Positions 1 through 6,671 of a DNA stretch of 8,515 bases are shown here, piece by piece. This DNA comes from Candidatus Gastranaerophilales bacterium (GTDB taxonomy: Bacteria > Cyanobacteriota > Vampirovibrionia > Gastranaerophilales > Gastranaerophilaceae), in the NCBI GenBank assembly GCA_905235825.1, contig CAJONH010000069.1, positions 1-8,515 of the forward strand, in the 5' to 3' direction. The notes under the pieces were generated by a model. It was not told the origin of the DNA and searched no databases. It saw only the letters and a program-made list of their open reading frames with translations. The stretch's first letter is position 1. Every line of letters begins with the position of its first letter. A program made the translations under genes and the position numbers.

Positions 1-71
1 CTTGCCGCCGTGTCAACCCCGCCGGCAATGTGCTCACTTTTTAAAGTCGCCACTCTCAAAAATTCACTCAC
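1..71 (-). other. GC-rich left-edge segment; possible start of a gene or dispersed repeat
   Basis: Bases 1-60 are about 53% G+C, far above the rest of the window. On the minus strand a frame opens at GTG 71-69 (in-frame stop at 77-75) and runs off the left edge; it begins VSEFLRVATLKSEHIAGGVD. A GAGG lies only 1 nt before that GTG, which is too close, so an in-frame TTG at 59-57 is an alternative. A small hairpin is possible: TTGCCG (2-7) against CGGCAA (23-28). I have an unverified impression that similar sequence precedes prepilin-like genes in Gastranaerophilales. It could be the 5' end of such a gene or a recurring non-coding repeat. The glycosyltransferase ends 45 bp upstream, with no terminator visible between. 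Confidence 0.25.
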
Positions 72-115
72 ACCTCATTTCATTCGGATTATCGTGAATT
101 TTTGTTCGGACGTAT

Positions 116-823
116 TTATTTTAGCCTTTTTTTTAAATTAAAACTATAATTTAAAGTTCTTTTAATAAATTTTATTTTTGATTTAAATCCCGTATTCCAA
201 TTTGATGTTCCATATATTCTTTTAGGAAATAAAACGGGGAAACGAATAATTTTATACTGATATTTTTTTGCGATATAAAAAGTAAACAAATCCAAAGCAA
301 AATCATTTGGCGGATTTTGCCAATTATCAAATAATTCTCTTGAAAAAATATTAGGCTGTGCATTTATATCCCATAAAAATTTTCCCATTAATAATGATTC
401 AAAACATCCCATTCCGAATGTAAAAAATTCATCACATAATGCACGTTTTTTTCTTGTTCCTTTTACTAAAACTTTTTTAATGTTTTCTTGTTCAATAATT
501 TTTATTGCATTAATGACATCATTAGGGTCGGTCTGCATATCTGCATGTGTCCAGCCGATATAATCGCCCTGTGATTGTTCCAAACCTCTGATAATACCAT
601 ATCCATATCCTTTATTTTCTTCAATTTTCAACATTTTGGCAAATGTATATCGGGGAAGCAATTCTTTTAATACTTTTTCACTGTTATCGGTTGAACCGTT
701 ATCTACAATTATAACTTCTATGTCATTACGATTTATGACCTGCTTAAATCTTTCTAAAATTAAAGGTATATTTTTTTCTTCATTAAAAGAAGGTATTACT
801 ATTGAAAATTTTATACTGTTCAT
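116..823 (-). CDS. Family 2 glycosyltransferase
   Basis: This is a 235-aa GT-A fold glycosyltransferase of the GT2 / dolichyl-phosphate mannosyltransferase-like type, which transfers a sugar from an activated donor to a lipid or glycan acceptor. Visible motifs are IPSFNEEKNI at residues 10-19, VDNGSTD at 40-46 (nucleotide binding), and HADMQTDP at 93-100, the metal-binding motif with His in place of the first Asp. The INAQPNIFSREL stretch at 153-164 is typical of this subfamily. There is no signal peptide and no C-terminal membrane segment, so it is probably a cytosolic or peripheral enzyme. The ATG lies 4 nt after the stop of the nucleotidyltransferase gene, so the two are translationally coupled; its own ribosome binding site is weak. 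It is the last gene of the operon seen here. Donor and acceptor cannot be read from the sequence. Confidence 0.9.
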   Translation of the reverse strand: MNSIKFSIVIPSFNEEKNIPLILERFKQVINRNDIEVIIVDNGSTDNSEKVLKELLPRYTFAKMLKIEENKGYGYGIIRGLEQSQGDYIGWTHADMQTDPNDVINAIKIIEQENIKKVLVKGTRKKRALCDEFFTFGMGCFESLLMGKFLWDINAQPNIFSRELFDNWQNPPNDFALDLFTFYIAKKYQYKIIRFPVLFPKRIYGTSNWNTGFKSKIKFIKRTLNYSFNLKKRLK

Positions 824-827
824 AGTT

Positions 828-2459
828 TCACTTTTGATTAAATGTTCTGTATTTTTTGTCTAATTCAATAATTTTATTTTTATTCACCGTAAAATCTTTT
901 TCCAATGAATACGGATGCTCGTTCAATTTATGGAAAAGACTTTGATAATAAACAAATGTATTATAATCATCCGGTATTCCCCAGCTTATATATTTGTCAG
1001 TTTCAAATACTTTTGTTATAAATCCTAATTCTATTGCAGCCTTAATACAACTGTCAACATAATATTCATTATTTACCCTAATATTATTTTTATATAAATA
1101 TTCAAGGCAATCTAAAAATATTTGAACAGATTTAAAATAAAATGCTCCAACAATTGCGTGGTCTTTGACGGGATGATTTGATATTGGAATTTTTACGCTT
1201 ACATCAATAATATTATTTTGATTATCTGTTTTTAACCACCCGTATGCATTCGGATTTCTTTCCGTTACAAAGTTATTTCTGAAAGAAAAAGCTAAGACAT
1301 CAGATTGCTCAATTAATTTATCTAATTTATCATAATCCAATATCATAGAATTATCACAAGCTCCAATAAATAAAGGTTTATTTACATCTTCATTCTTTAG
1401 TCCGATTTCACAAGTGCAAGCCTGTCCTTTTGTTAATTCTTTTATAATTTTAATTTTTGCATTCGGATATGCAATTTTTAATTCTTGTTCTAACGGATAT
1501 TGTATTAAATGTTCATCTTTGCAAACAAAAATATTTTCACTGCAATCCGGCATTGAATTTGCAGCCTGAATAAGCATTGGTTTCCCGCTTATCTCAATTA
1601 AAGGTTTAGGTAATTTAAAACCGGCATTTTTATATCGAATGCCTTCACCTGCTGCCGGAATTAATTTTATGGCATTATAAACTTTTGTATTCTTTTTTTT
1701 AGAAACTAATGTTTTAAAATAATCAGACCAGTATTTATATTCTTCAAGCTCCTCAGGGGTTCCCCATTGCAGCATGTGTTGAATTTCATAAACAGAAACA
1801 CTTAAATTGTCTTGAACAAGCAAATTATAAACCATACTTACGTAATATTCTCCGTTGAAATTTATATTTTCCTTCATCAATTGATTAAAATATTTTTTTA
1901 TGTATTTTCCTTTTTTAAAATAATAAGTTCCGTTTGAAGCAAATTCATTCATTCTGTTATTTGTAAACGGCAGCTTTTCTCTGATTTCAATTAACATACG
2001 GTCTTTTTCACGCATAAAAGCATAATTGATTTTACCGAGCATGTGCGGATGAAAACCTTTATAAGCAGGAATAGCTCCATCTGAATTTTGTTTTCTTGTA
2101 CGAGATAAGAAGTCACTATAGTTCCAATAAGTTCCAAAATCACAGTAATTAACAATGATTTCTTCATCATCATCAATCATATCTTCAACTTGACAAACAG
2201 AATAAACAGGGCCTTTTTTATGAGGAGAAATTTTAACAATCTGACATTTAGGAGCAATTCGATTTAAAACTTCTTCTAAATTTGTTTCTTGTATATGGAT
2301 TGAATTACATATAAATATAAAATTTTCTTCATTCGGGAATAATTTTACAACATGCTCTATAAAAGGTTTATCATCAACTTTAATTAATGGTTTTGGAGTT
2401 ATATATCCTTTATCTGTAAATCTTTGCCCTGTTCCTGCCATGGGTATAACTATTTTCAA
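828..2459 (-). CDS. Tandem-domain sugar-phosphate nucleotidyltransferase (two NTP-transferase domains)
   Basis: This 543-aa protein consists of two tandem nucleotidyltransferase domains, each about the length of a stand-alone enzyme. Domain 1 (about 1-250) has IPMAGTGQRF at 5-14, PKP at 22-24, a probable metal-binding Asp107 in YCDFG, EYYVS at 204-208 and WGTPEELEEY at 232-241. Domain 2 (about 263-510) repeats the plan: IPAAGEGIRY at 267-276, PKP at 284-286, CDNS at 368-371, EYYVDS at 465-470 and WGIPDDYNTF at 493-502. Both keep the G-x-G-x-R...PKP signature, so both may be active. The family couples a sugar or polyol phosphate to a nucleotide. The start is TTG: AAGGA ends 9 nt before it, no ATG, GTG or TTG precedes it in frame, and the next ATG would cut the first beta strand. 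It lies 12 nt after the aldolase gene. Which NTP and substrate each half uses is unknown. Confidence 0.88.
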   Translation of the reverse strand: MKIVIPMAGTGQRFTDKGYITPKPLIKVDDKPFIEHVVKLFPNEENFIFICNSIHIQETNLEEVLNRIAPKCQIVKISPHKKGPVYSVCQVEDMIDDDEEIIVNYCDFGTYWNYSDFLSRTRKQNSDGAIPAYKGFHPHMLGKINYAFMREKDRMLIEIREKLPFTNNRMNEFASNGTYYFKKGKYIKKYFNQLMKENINFNGEYYVSMVYNLLVQDNLSVSVYEIQHMLQWGTPEELEEYKYWSDYFKTLVSKKKNTKVYNAIKLIPAAGEGIRYKNAGFKLPKPLIEISGKPMLIQAANSMPDCSENIFVCKDEHLIQYPLEQELKIAYPNAKIKIIKELTKGQACTCEIGLKNEDVNKPLFIGACDNSMILDYDKLDKLIEQSDVLAFSFRNNFVTERNPNAYGWLKTDNQNNIIDVSVKIPISNHPVKDHAIVGAFYFKSVQIFLDCLEYLYKNNIRVNNEYYVDSCIKAAIELGFITKVFETDKYISWGIPDDYNTFVYYQSLFHKLNEHPYSLEKDFTVNKNKIIELDKKYRTFNQK

Positions 2460-2471
2460 TTTGTCATTTCC

Positions 2472-3512
2472 TTATATATAATTTCTGTATTTTTCTTCTT
2501 CCATATTTATAATGTATTTTATTTCATTATTTTGTAAGTAATTAATATCTTGATTTGAATTAAATGATAATGATAGGACATGAAATTTTAATACAGATTC
2601 CATTGCCTTTGCATTTTTTATATTTTTAGCGACAAAAAATAAATGTTCTTTATAAATTATTACTTTAGGAATATCAGAATATTCATTTATATATTTTTGT
2701 ATATCTTTTTTAGGGTTCTGTCCTAATTTTAAGACTTTTACCCCGCAATATACAATTTTATCGGGACAAAACGGAAGCGATGAAATAAAAGGCGAAGAAA
2801 TCATTTTATTCAACAAAATATCCTCAGATAAATAAACATTATATTTATTATCATAGAATTTTGAAATTTCTTCCGTAATTTTATATTTAGACATATCTAT
2901 TTGCAGATATGTTTCAATTTTATTTAATACAAATTCGGTTAAATTTCTAATATCTTCTTTATTATCTGATGTTACAACAAGTCCGTGGTTTTGTAAAAAT
3001 ATAATTTGAAATTGTTTATTCTTAATATGTTTTTTAATTTCTAAAGCCAATTCAATACCCGGCGGATTATAATTAATAAAAATTACATTTTCTCCGAACA
3101 GATTAGAAAGCACTTCCTTCCAATTTTTTCGACAGGTTATTATATTTACAACTATAGGATGTGTATGTAGTGTATACTTTTTTAGAAGCGAATGCATCAA
3201 TGTTTCAATGGAAGGCTTATTATTTTTTGTTAAATTATATTGTGAAATATAATCCTGCACAATTTTATTTCTTTTTATCTTATCTTCTTCTTCAAAAATT
3301 TTTTTATTGTCAAAAATTTCAAGTATTTTTTTATTATTTACTATACAAAAACCGCTGTTTTCTGTTACTTCTGACAAATAAATCCCCGAAGATTTTATAT
3401 ACATTGTTCCATCAGACAATTTGACCGATGAATTTCCGCCACCTGCTTGGACAAGGTCAAATCTGCTTCCGGCATAACCTGATATTTCCAAAAAAATTTC
3501 TAATTCATTCAT
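2472..3512 (-). CDS. Class II aldolase/adducin family protein
   Basis: A 346-aa zinc-dependent class II aldolase-like enzyme. Motifs in order: AGGGNSS at 23-29 and SSG at 41-43 (phosphate binding in this family), PSIE at 100-103 with Glu103 as probable acid/base, HTHP at 116-119 giving zinc ligands His116 and His118, and NHG at 175-177 giving the third ligand His176. The region after about 205, including FCPDKIVYCG at 248-257, extends beyond the compact ~215-aa fuculose-phosphate aldolases and resembles the longer aldolase half of rhamnulose-phosphate aldolase/dehydrogenase proteins. The family makes or breaks C-C bonds in sugar phosphates, usually with dihydroxyacetone phosphate. First gene of the operon with the nucleotidyltransferase and glycosyltransferase, so it likely supplies or remodels the small sugar that is activated and transferred. 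The ATG has GGTAG 6 nt upstream. The exact substrate is not deducible. Confidence 0.87.
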   Translation of the reverse strand: MNELEIFLEISGYAGSRFDLVQAGGGNSSVKLSDGTMYIKSSGIYLSEVTENSGFCIVNNKKILEIFDNKKIFEEEDKIKRNKIVQDYISQYNLTKNNKPSIETLMHSLLKKYTLHTHPIVVNIITCRKNWKEVLSNLFGENVIFINYNPPGIELALEIKKHIKNKQFQIIFLQNHGLVVTSDNKEDIRNLTEFVLNKIETYLQIDMSKYKITEEISKFYDNKYNVYLSEDILLNKMISSPFISSLPFCPDKIVYCGVKVLKLGQNPKKDIQKYINEYSDIPKVIIYKEHLFFVAKNIKNAKAMESVLKFHVLSLSFNSNQDINYLQNNEIKYIINMEEEKYRNYI

Positions 3513-3580
3513 TTATACTACCAAATATAAATATTGCCAATATAAGTACAAAAAATAAAAATGTTGTACATAATAAAAGT

Positions 3581-3609
3581 ATTATAACATATTGACCGTA
3601 TACTTAACA
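3581..3609 (-). promoter_or_regulatory. Predicted promoter of the aldolase-nucleotidyltransferase-glycosyltransferase operon
   Basis: On the minus strand a perfect TATAAT (3586-3581) is preceded by TG one base upstream, an extended -10 (TGTTATAAT). The matching -35 at 17-bp spacing is TGTTAA (3609-3604), which is weak, as is common with extended -10 promoters. The predicted start is near 3574, giving a leader of about 60 nt that contains a short inverted repeat (GTACAA 3546-3551 / TTGTAC 3564-3569) before the GGTAG ribosome binding site. Confidence 0.55.
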
Positions 3610-3628
3610 GTCCGAAAAATTTATCACG

Positions 3629-3732
3629 CTGAATTTATTACAAGATTAATATTTATTGGTTCAATTCGGTTATACTGTTTTTTATATTCATTACAGAAAA
3701 TATAAAAGTAAACACCAATAAATTAAATTCAG
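3629..3732. repeat. Nested inverted repeats immediately after the membrane-protein gene
   Basis: Three perfect inverted repeats nest within 104 bp: CTGAATTTA (3629-3637) with TAAATTCAG (3724-3732), ATTTATTGGT (3651-3660) with ACCAATAAAT (3714-3723), and TTTTATATT (3680-3688) with AATATAAAA (3699-3707) around a 10-nt loop. On the right side the outer and middle arms abut exactly; on the left they are 13 nt apart. The structure begins at the base after the stop codon of the 550-aa gene. It could be a 3' stabiliser or terminator-like RNA, or a decayed miniature element. The AT-rich arms make chance pairing easier, but the nesting is notable. No T-run typical of an intrinsic terminator follows it. 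Confidence 0.5.
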
Positions 3733-5385
3733 TTATTTATTAAATTCTTTAAAAATCGGACTTGTCTTTTGTGCCAGTTCAGAAAGATATTTTGTATCCA
3801 ATTGCAAATTTGAATTTGTATTAAGCTCATTATTCATTTGATTATGGGCTTTGTTTCGTGCGTGGAGATGCTTTGTAATAATAATATTCAGTTTAGCAAT
3901 ACCCAGTCCTAAAACTAAACCGGAGAATAAATAACCTGCAACCTGTGCTCCTGCAACTTTTGCAACTTTTGATTTTAATTCCGGCGATGCATTTTTATAT
4001 AATTCTGCTATACTCAATGTTTTTCCGTCTTTTTGATATTTTTCCACTGCCGGCAGAAGTATTTCTTCAAACGATTTCACTGAAGTTTTCATTAACCAGT
4101 CTTTAGCATAAGATAATCCTTTTTTAGAACCGTCCTGTGCTACGGGATTATTTATTAACTCTTTTCCTCCAATTGCCCTTGATGTCAGTTTCGATACAAA
4201 ATCACCGAATAAAAGCCATGTAGAAAAACCTAAAGTATCTTTTATTAAACTTTCTCTAAGTTCATTTCCGTCACGTGAAGCAAAAAGTCTTGAACTTATA
4301 GTAAATCCGTAAACAAATTTAAACTGGTTTAAACTTGGTATTTTACCGTTAAATTGAACACTTGAAAGCAGGTCTTTCGGTTTACATCCTATCGTACTTA
4401 TTGCAAATAATGGGAAACCTACACCTGCAGCCGTCTTCATAACTTTAAATTCTTTTGAATTATCGTTTTCTTTACTGTCAACACCGACAAAACCGTCATT
4501 TCCCGTACGTTTTTTTGTTAACATTCGATTAATCGGCTGAACAGAGATACAAAGTGCTGATGTAATTCCTAAACCCAATATTGTTGAAACAGATTTATTG
4601 TGTCCCAGTTTTTTGATAAATTCGGGAAATTGTTCTTTAGTTTTCGTTTTAAATGCATTTGATAAAGATACGGCATTATCAATAAGTTCTCCGATACTTG
4701 CATTGATTTCTTTTGAACCGTTAATTGCATTCAGTTTGTATGAGGTGCTTGCCCCCGTATCTTTTGTTATTTTCGAAATAAGAACCGATTTTATATCTTT
4801 TATTTCTTTTGAAAGTGCTGATTTTTCATCTCCTGAGGCATTATTATACATTTCTGTTTTATTTGCGAGGTTGATAAGACAGTCTGTTATTTCCTTATGT
4901 GATTTTTCGGAAATGTTGTTCCAATTTGTTTCATTTAACCCTTTTATATTTTGAACAAAACCTTCAAAAAATCCTTGAGTTTTACCGTCAGCATTTTTCC
5001 ATATTTCGGACATGTTATTGATTGTATCACCGGAAGCAAAAATATCTTGAGCTTTTACACCGTTTTCTTTATTAAATTTACCTGAAATAGCAGCAGCCGC
5101 TTTATACCCCACCAATCCCATTGTTGCGTGGATTAATAAACTTGAAACTTCTCTTATAAAAGTTTCAATTCCCGACTGCTTGCCTCTGTCTTTAGCTTCT
5201 ACGGCAGTTCTAGGTATTACCATTGAAGCCATATCAACAGCACATGCTCCCATTGCCGGATTATTTTTCATCCAGCCAAGCCCGCTTAATAAAGCTGTTT
5301 GCATGCCTTTAAAACTCGGTTTGTCTTTACCAAAATTCCCGTTATTTTCGGTGTGTGTATTTAGAGAAGTTATTCTGTTTATCAT
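3733..5385 (-). CDS. Uncharacterised multi-pass membrane protein with N-terminal PSFKG motif
   Basis: I do not recognise a functional family for this 550-aa protein. A polar N-terminus of about 20 residues leads into KPSFKG at 22-27, a motif I associate with many Gastranaerophilales proteins. Hydrophobic, possibly membrane-spanning segments lie at about 79-100 (with an AAAA run), 265-283, 316-333, 383-397 and 476-503; the last is the strongest. Between 100 and 260 is a polar, Lys/Asn-rich, probably helical region. The C-terminus (504-550) is hydrophilic. There is no cleavable signal peptide and no catalytic motif that I can name. The ATG is the only one after an in-frame stop at 5412-5410; a purine-rich AGAGAGAG tract lies 14-20 nt upstream, but there is no close Shine-Dalgarno. 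It is divergent from the 88-aa gene and is probably transcribed from the promoter at 5443-5470. A lineage-specific structural or envelope role is possible but is a guess. Confidence 0.8.
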   Translation of the reverse strand: MINRITSLNTHTENNGNFGKDKPSFKGMQTALLSGLGWMKNNPAMGACAVDMASMVIPRTAVEAKDRGKQSGIETFIREVSSLLIHATMGLVGYKAAAAISGKFNKENGVKAQDIFASGDTINNMSEIWKNADGKTQGFFEGFVQNIKGLNETNWNNISEKSHKEITDCLINLANKTEMYNNASGDEKSALSKEIKDIKSVLISKITKDTGASTSYKLNAINGSKEINASIGELIDNAVSLSNAFKTKTKEQFPEFIKKLGHNKSVSTILGLGITSALCISVQPINRMLTKKRTGNDGFVGVDSKENDNSKEFKVMKTAAGVGFPLFAISTIGCKPKDLLSSVQFNGKIPSLNQFKFVYGFTISSRLFASRDGNELRESLIKDTLGFSTWLLFGDFVSKLTSRAIGGKELINNPVAQDGSKKGLSYAKDWLMKTSVKSFEEILLPAVEKYQKDGKTLSIAELYKNASPELKSKVAKVAGAQVAGYLFSGLVLGLGIAKLNIIITKHLHARNKAHNQMNNELNTNSNLQLDTKYLSELAQKTSPIFKEFNK

Positions 5386-5442
5386 GCCGGTAATGTCTTT
5401 TCTCTCTCTTTAATGTATATAAATATTTTTTTTTGTTATCGT

Positions 5443-5470
5443 ATTATCTGAAAAAAAAGCCATTTTACAA
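5443..5470 (-). promoter_or_regulatory. Predicted promoter for the 550-aa membrane protein
   Basis: On the minus strand, TTGTAA (5470-5465) and GATAAT (5448-5443) are separated by 16 bp: 4/6 and 5/6 matches to the -35 and -10 consensus. The predicted start near 5436 would leave about 50 nt of leader before the ATG at 5385. In such AT-rich DNA similar matches occur by chance, so confidence is moderate. Confidence 0.45.
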
Positions 5471-5495
5471 TATATATAAGGTTTTGAAGTATTTG

Positions 5496-5509
5496 TAACA
5501 AACTTGTTA
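5496..5509. promoter_or_regulatory. Operator-like palindrome in the divergent intergenic region
   Basis: TAACAA and TTGTTA form 6-bp arms separated by two bases, midway between the divergent 550-aa and 88-aa genes. It lies just upstream of the predicted promoter for the leftward gene and about 80 bp before the rightward start codon. A short symmetric site here could bind a dimeric regulator of either gene. No convincing sigma70 promoter for the rightward gene was found nearby, and the palindrome may be chance. Confidence 0.2.
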
Positions 5510-5587
5510 AATTTCTTTACAAAAACATTTAAATCATTAAAGTTTAAAAAAAATATTCCGATAACTATAGAGTAACCGGAGATTAAA

Positions 5588-5854
5588 ATGGACAACAATC
5601 AATTAATTAAACAACCATTCGGATTGAATATAGCACTTCCGCAAAGAACAATTAAGGAAGTACAGCAAATTGCGAAGTTGGAAATTGATAATATTACCAA
5701 TAATAATCCGTTCCTTAATTTAGTTAATTCAACATACAGTATGTCACCTGATGAAATTGCAAACGATTTAAGAAAAGCTCAAAGCCAGATATATACTCTC
5801 GGACAAGTAATGAGAGAAGGTCAATCAGGTAACTCATTTAATATGAAATTTTAA
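5588..5854 (+). CDS. Small protein of unknown function (88 aa)
   Basis: An 88-aa protein I cannot assign to a family. It is a convincing gene: ATG with GGAG 6 nt upstream, an uninterrupted frame with the same codon bias as its neighbours, and a strong terminator about 95 nt after the stop. The protein is soluble, Asn/Gln-rich, with no signal peptide, membrane segment or cysteine. Predicted secondary structure by eye is an amphipathic helix over about 20-37 (RTIKEVQQIAKLEIDNI) and a second over about 53-77 (SPDEIANDLRKAQSQIYTLG), joined by an NNNPF turn. Such two-helix small proteins are often regulatory or structural, but nothing here shows a role. It is divergent from the 550-aa membrane protein and convergent with infC, and probably forms a single-gene transcript. 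Confidence 0.72.
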   Translation: MDNNQLIKQPFGLNIALPQRTIKEVQQIAKLEIDNITNNNPFLNLVNSTYSMSPDEIANDLRKAQSQIYTLGQVMREGQSGNSFNMKF

Positions 5855-5949
5855 TAAATCCTAATATATATAAGTAATTCCCACAATAACTTTTTTAAAA
5901 TCTTTCTCCCTCCTCAAAAAAAATCTCCCTAATCTGATTTTTATAACTG

Positions 5950-5978
5950 ACAGCATTAAAATGAATGCTGTTTTTATT
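5950..5978 (+). terminator. Intrinsic terminator of the 88-aa gene
   Basis: A perfect 8-bp stem, ACAGCATT (5950-5957) and AATGCTGT (5964-5971), encloses a 6-nt loop and is followed by TTTTATTTTTTT on the plus strand. It lies about 95 nt after the 88-aa gene. The reverse strand lacks a T-run, so it works in the rightward direction only. Confidence 0.8.
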
Positions 5979-5987
5979 TTTTTATTT

Positions 5988-6023
5988 AAAAATACCGCTG
6001 AACAAATTGTCTGCGGTATTTTT
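5988..6023. terminator. Bidirectional terminator between the 88-aa gene and infC
   Basis: AAAAATACCGC (5988-5998) and GCGGTATTTTT (6013-6023) are perfectly complementary over 11 bp with a 14-nt loop. The core TACCGC/GCGGTA stem is followed by TTTTT on both strands, so it can stop leftward infC transcripts (26 nt after the infC stop) and back up the rightward terminator just before it. Confidence 0.75.
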
Positions 6024-6048
6024 AAAATTTTTTATAAGTAATTACAAA

Positions 6049-6564
6049 TTAAGGAGCCAAAATAGTAACAACATTTCTGCCGTCCATAGCAGGCTTACGT
6101 TCAACAGTCATTTTCTCTCCTTCAAGGTCAGCCAAAAATCTGTTAGCTAAATCGTAAGCCAAATGATTATGCTGCATTTCACGACCTCGAAGCATTACAA
6201 CAATTTTAACTTTATTTCCGCCTGATATAAATTTTTTAATGGCATTAATTTTAACGTTGTAGTCATGAACATCTATTTTATATCGAACTTTAATTTCTTT
6301 AATTTCAACGGTGTGTTGTTTTTTCTTAGATTCTTTAGCCCGTTTTTCAACTTCGTACTTGTATTTTCCGTAATCTAAAATTTTTGCTACAGGCGGTTCT
6401 TGATTAGGTGAAACAACAATTAAATCCAACCCCTTTTCTTCTGCCATCAATAGAGCTTTTGATGTCGCTACCACTCCGTGATTGTTACCGTCATTATCAA
6501 TCAAACGTACTTCTTTTGCTCTAATGTTCCTGTTTATTAACGGTTGGTCTGTATCTTTACTAAT
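6049..6564 (-). CDS. infC: Translation initiation factor IF-3 (AUU start)
   Basis: IF3 binds the 30S subunit, keeps 50S away and checks start codon and initiator tRNA. With the start at ATT 6564-6562 the protein has 171 residues, a normal IF3 length. It begins MSKDTDQPLINRNIRAKEVR, the conserved IF3 N-terminus. The family signature KILDYGKYKYEVEK is at 61-74, a basic linker (KRAKESKKKQ) follows, and the C-terminal domain carries the conserved GGNKVKIVVMLRGREM at 115-130. No ATG, GTG or TTG exists between the in-frame stop (6579-6577) and a TTG at 6504-6502, and starting at that TTG would remove 20 conserved residues. AGGAGG lies 8 nt before the ATT. A rare AUU start allows IF3 to repress its own translation, as known in E. 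coli. Unlike the usual infC-rpmI-rplT order, the gene stands alone here, with its own promoter and terminator. Confidence 0.95.
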   Translation of the reverse strand: MSKDTDQPLINRNIRAKEVRLIDNDGNNHGVVATSKALLMAEEKGLDLIVVSPNQEPPVAKILDYGKYKYEVEKRAKESKKKQHTVEIKEIKVRYKIDVHDYNVKINAIKKFISGGNKVKIVVMLRGREMQHNHLAYDLANRFLADLEGEKMTVERKPAMDGRNVVTILAP

Positions 6565-6572
6565 TGTCGTAT

Positions 6573-6578
6573 CCTCCT
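6573..6578 (-). promoter_or_regulatory. Ribosome binding site that fixes the infC AUU start
   Basis: A perfect AGGAGG on the minus strand sits 8 nt from the ATT codon at 6564-6562. An in-frame TAG overlaps its 5' edge (6579-6577), so ATT is the only plausible initiation triplet that yields a full-length IF3. Confidence 0.85.
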
Positions 6579-6594
6579 ATAATGTAACGCAATT

Positions 6595-6623
6595 ATTTTA
6601 CCAAATTACCTTATTTTTTGCAA
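6595..6623 (-). promoter_or_regulatory. Predicted infC promoter
   Basis: TTGCAA (6623-6618) and TAAAAT (6600-6595) on the minus strand are spaced by exactly 17 bp, with 4/6 and 5/6 consensus matches. It lies right after the LysM gene's terminator. The predicted start near 6588 gives a leader of only about 24 nt, just enough for the AGGAGG, so control is likely at the AUU codon rather than through a long structured leader. Confidence 0.65.
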
Positions 6624-6625
6624 TA

Positions 6626-6660
6626 TCAAAAGCAAAAAAGAGCGGATGAACCGCTCTTTT
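6626..6660 (-). terminator. Intrinsic terminator of the LysM/EF-hand gene
   Basis: AAAAGAGCGG and CCGCTCTTTT form a perfect 10-bp stem (6660-6651 with 6645-6636) around a 5-nt loop, beginning 11 nt after the stop codon. On the minus strand it runs on into TTTTTTGCTTTTGA, a good U-tract. It insulates infC from the upstream LysM gene. Confidence 0.85.
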
Positions 6661-6671
6661 CCTTTTTTCTC

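Noticed and set aside
3591..3600. Near-copy of the L10 leader start (ATTGACCGTA, also at 7501-7510) upstream of the glycan operon
   Set aside because: Only about 10-11 bases match and the following kink-turn and helices are missing. In 8.5 kb, matches of this length are expected by chance.
4598..4954. 118-aa plus-strand frame inside the membrane-protein gene
   Set aside because: Antisense shadow of a 550-codon gene; no ribosome binding site or recognisable domain.
5410..5598. 62-aa minus-strand frame covering the divergent intergenic region
   Set aside because: It overlaps the start of the well-supported 88-aa gene, contains the predicted promoter and has low-complexity AT-rich content.
5899..5935. 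Pyrimidine-rich stretch with two TCTCCCT copies after the 88-aa gene
   Set aside because: On the minus strand it resembles ribosome binding sites, but no start codon or frame follows; treated as untranslated sequence between converging genes.
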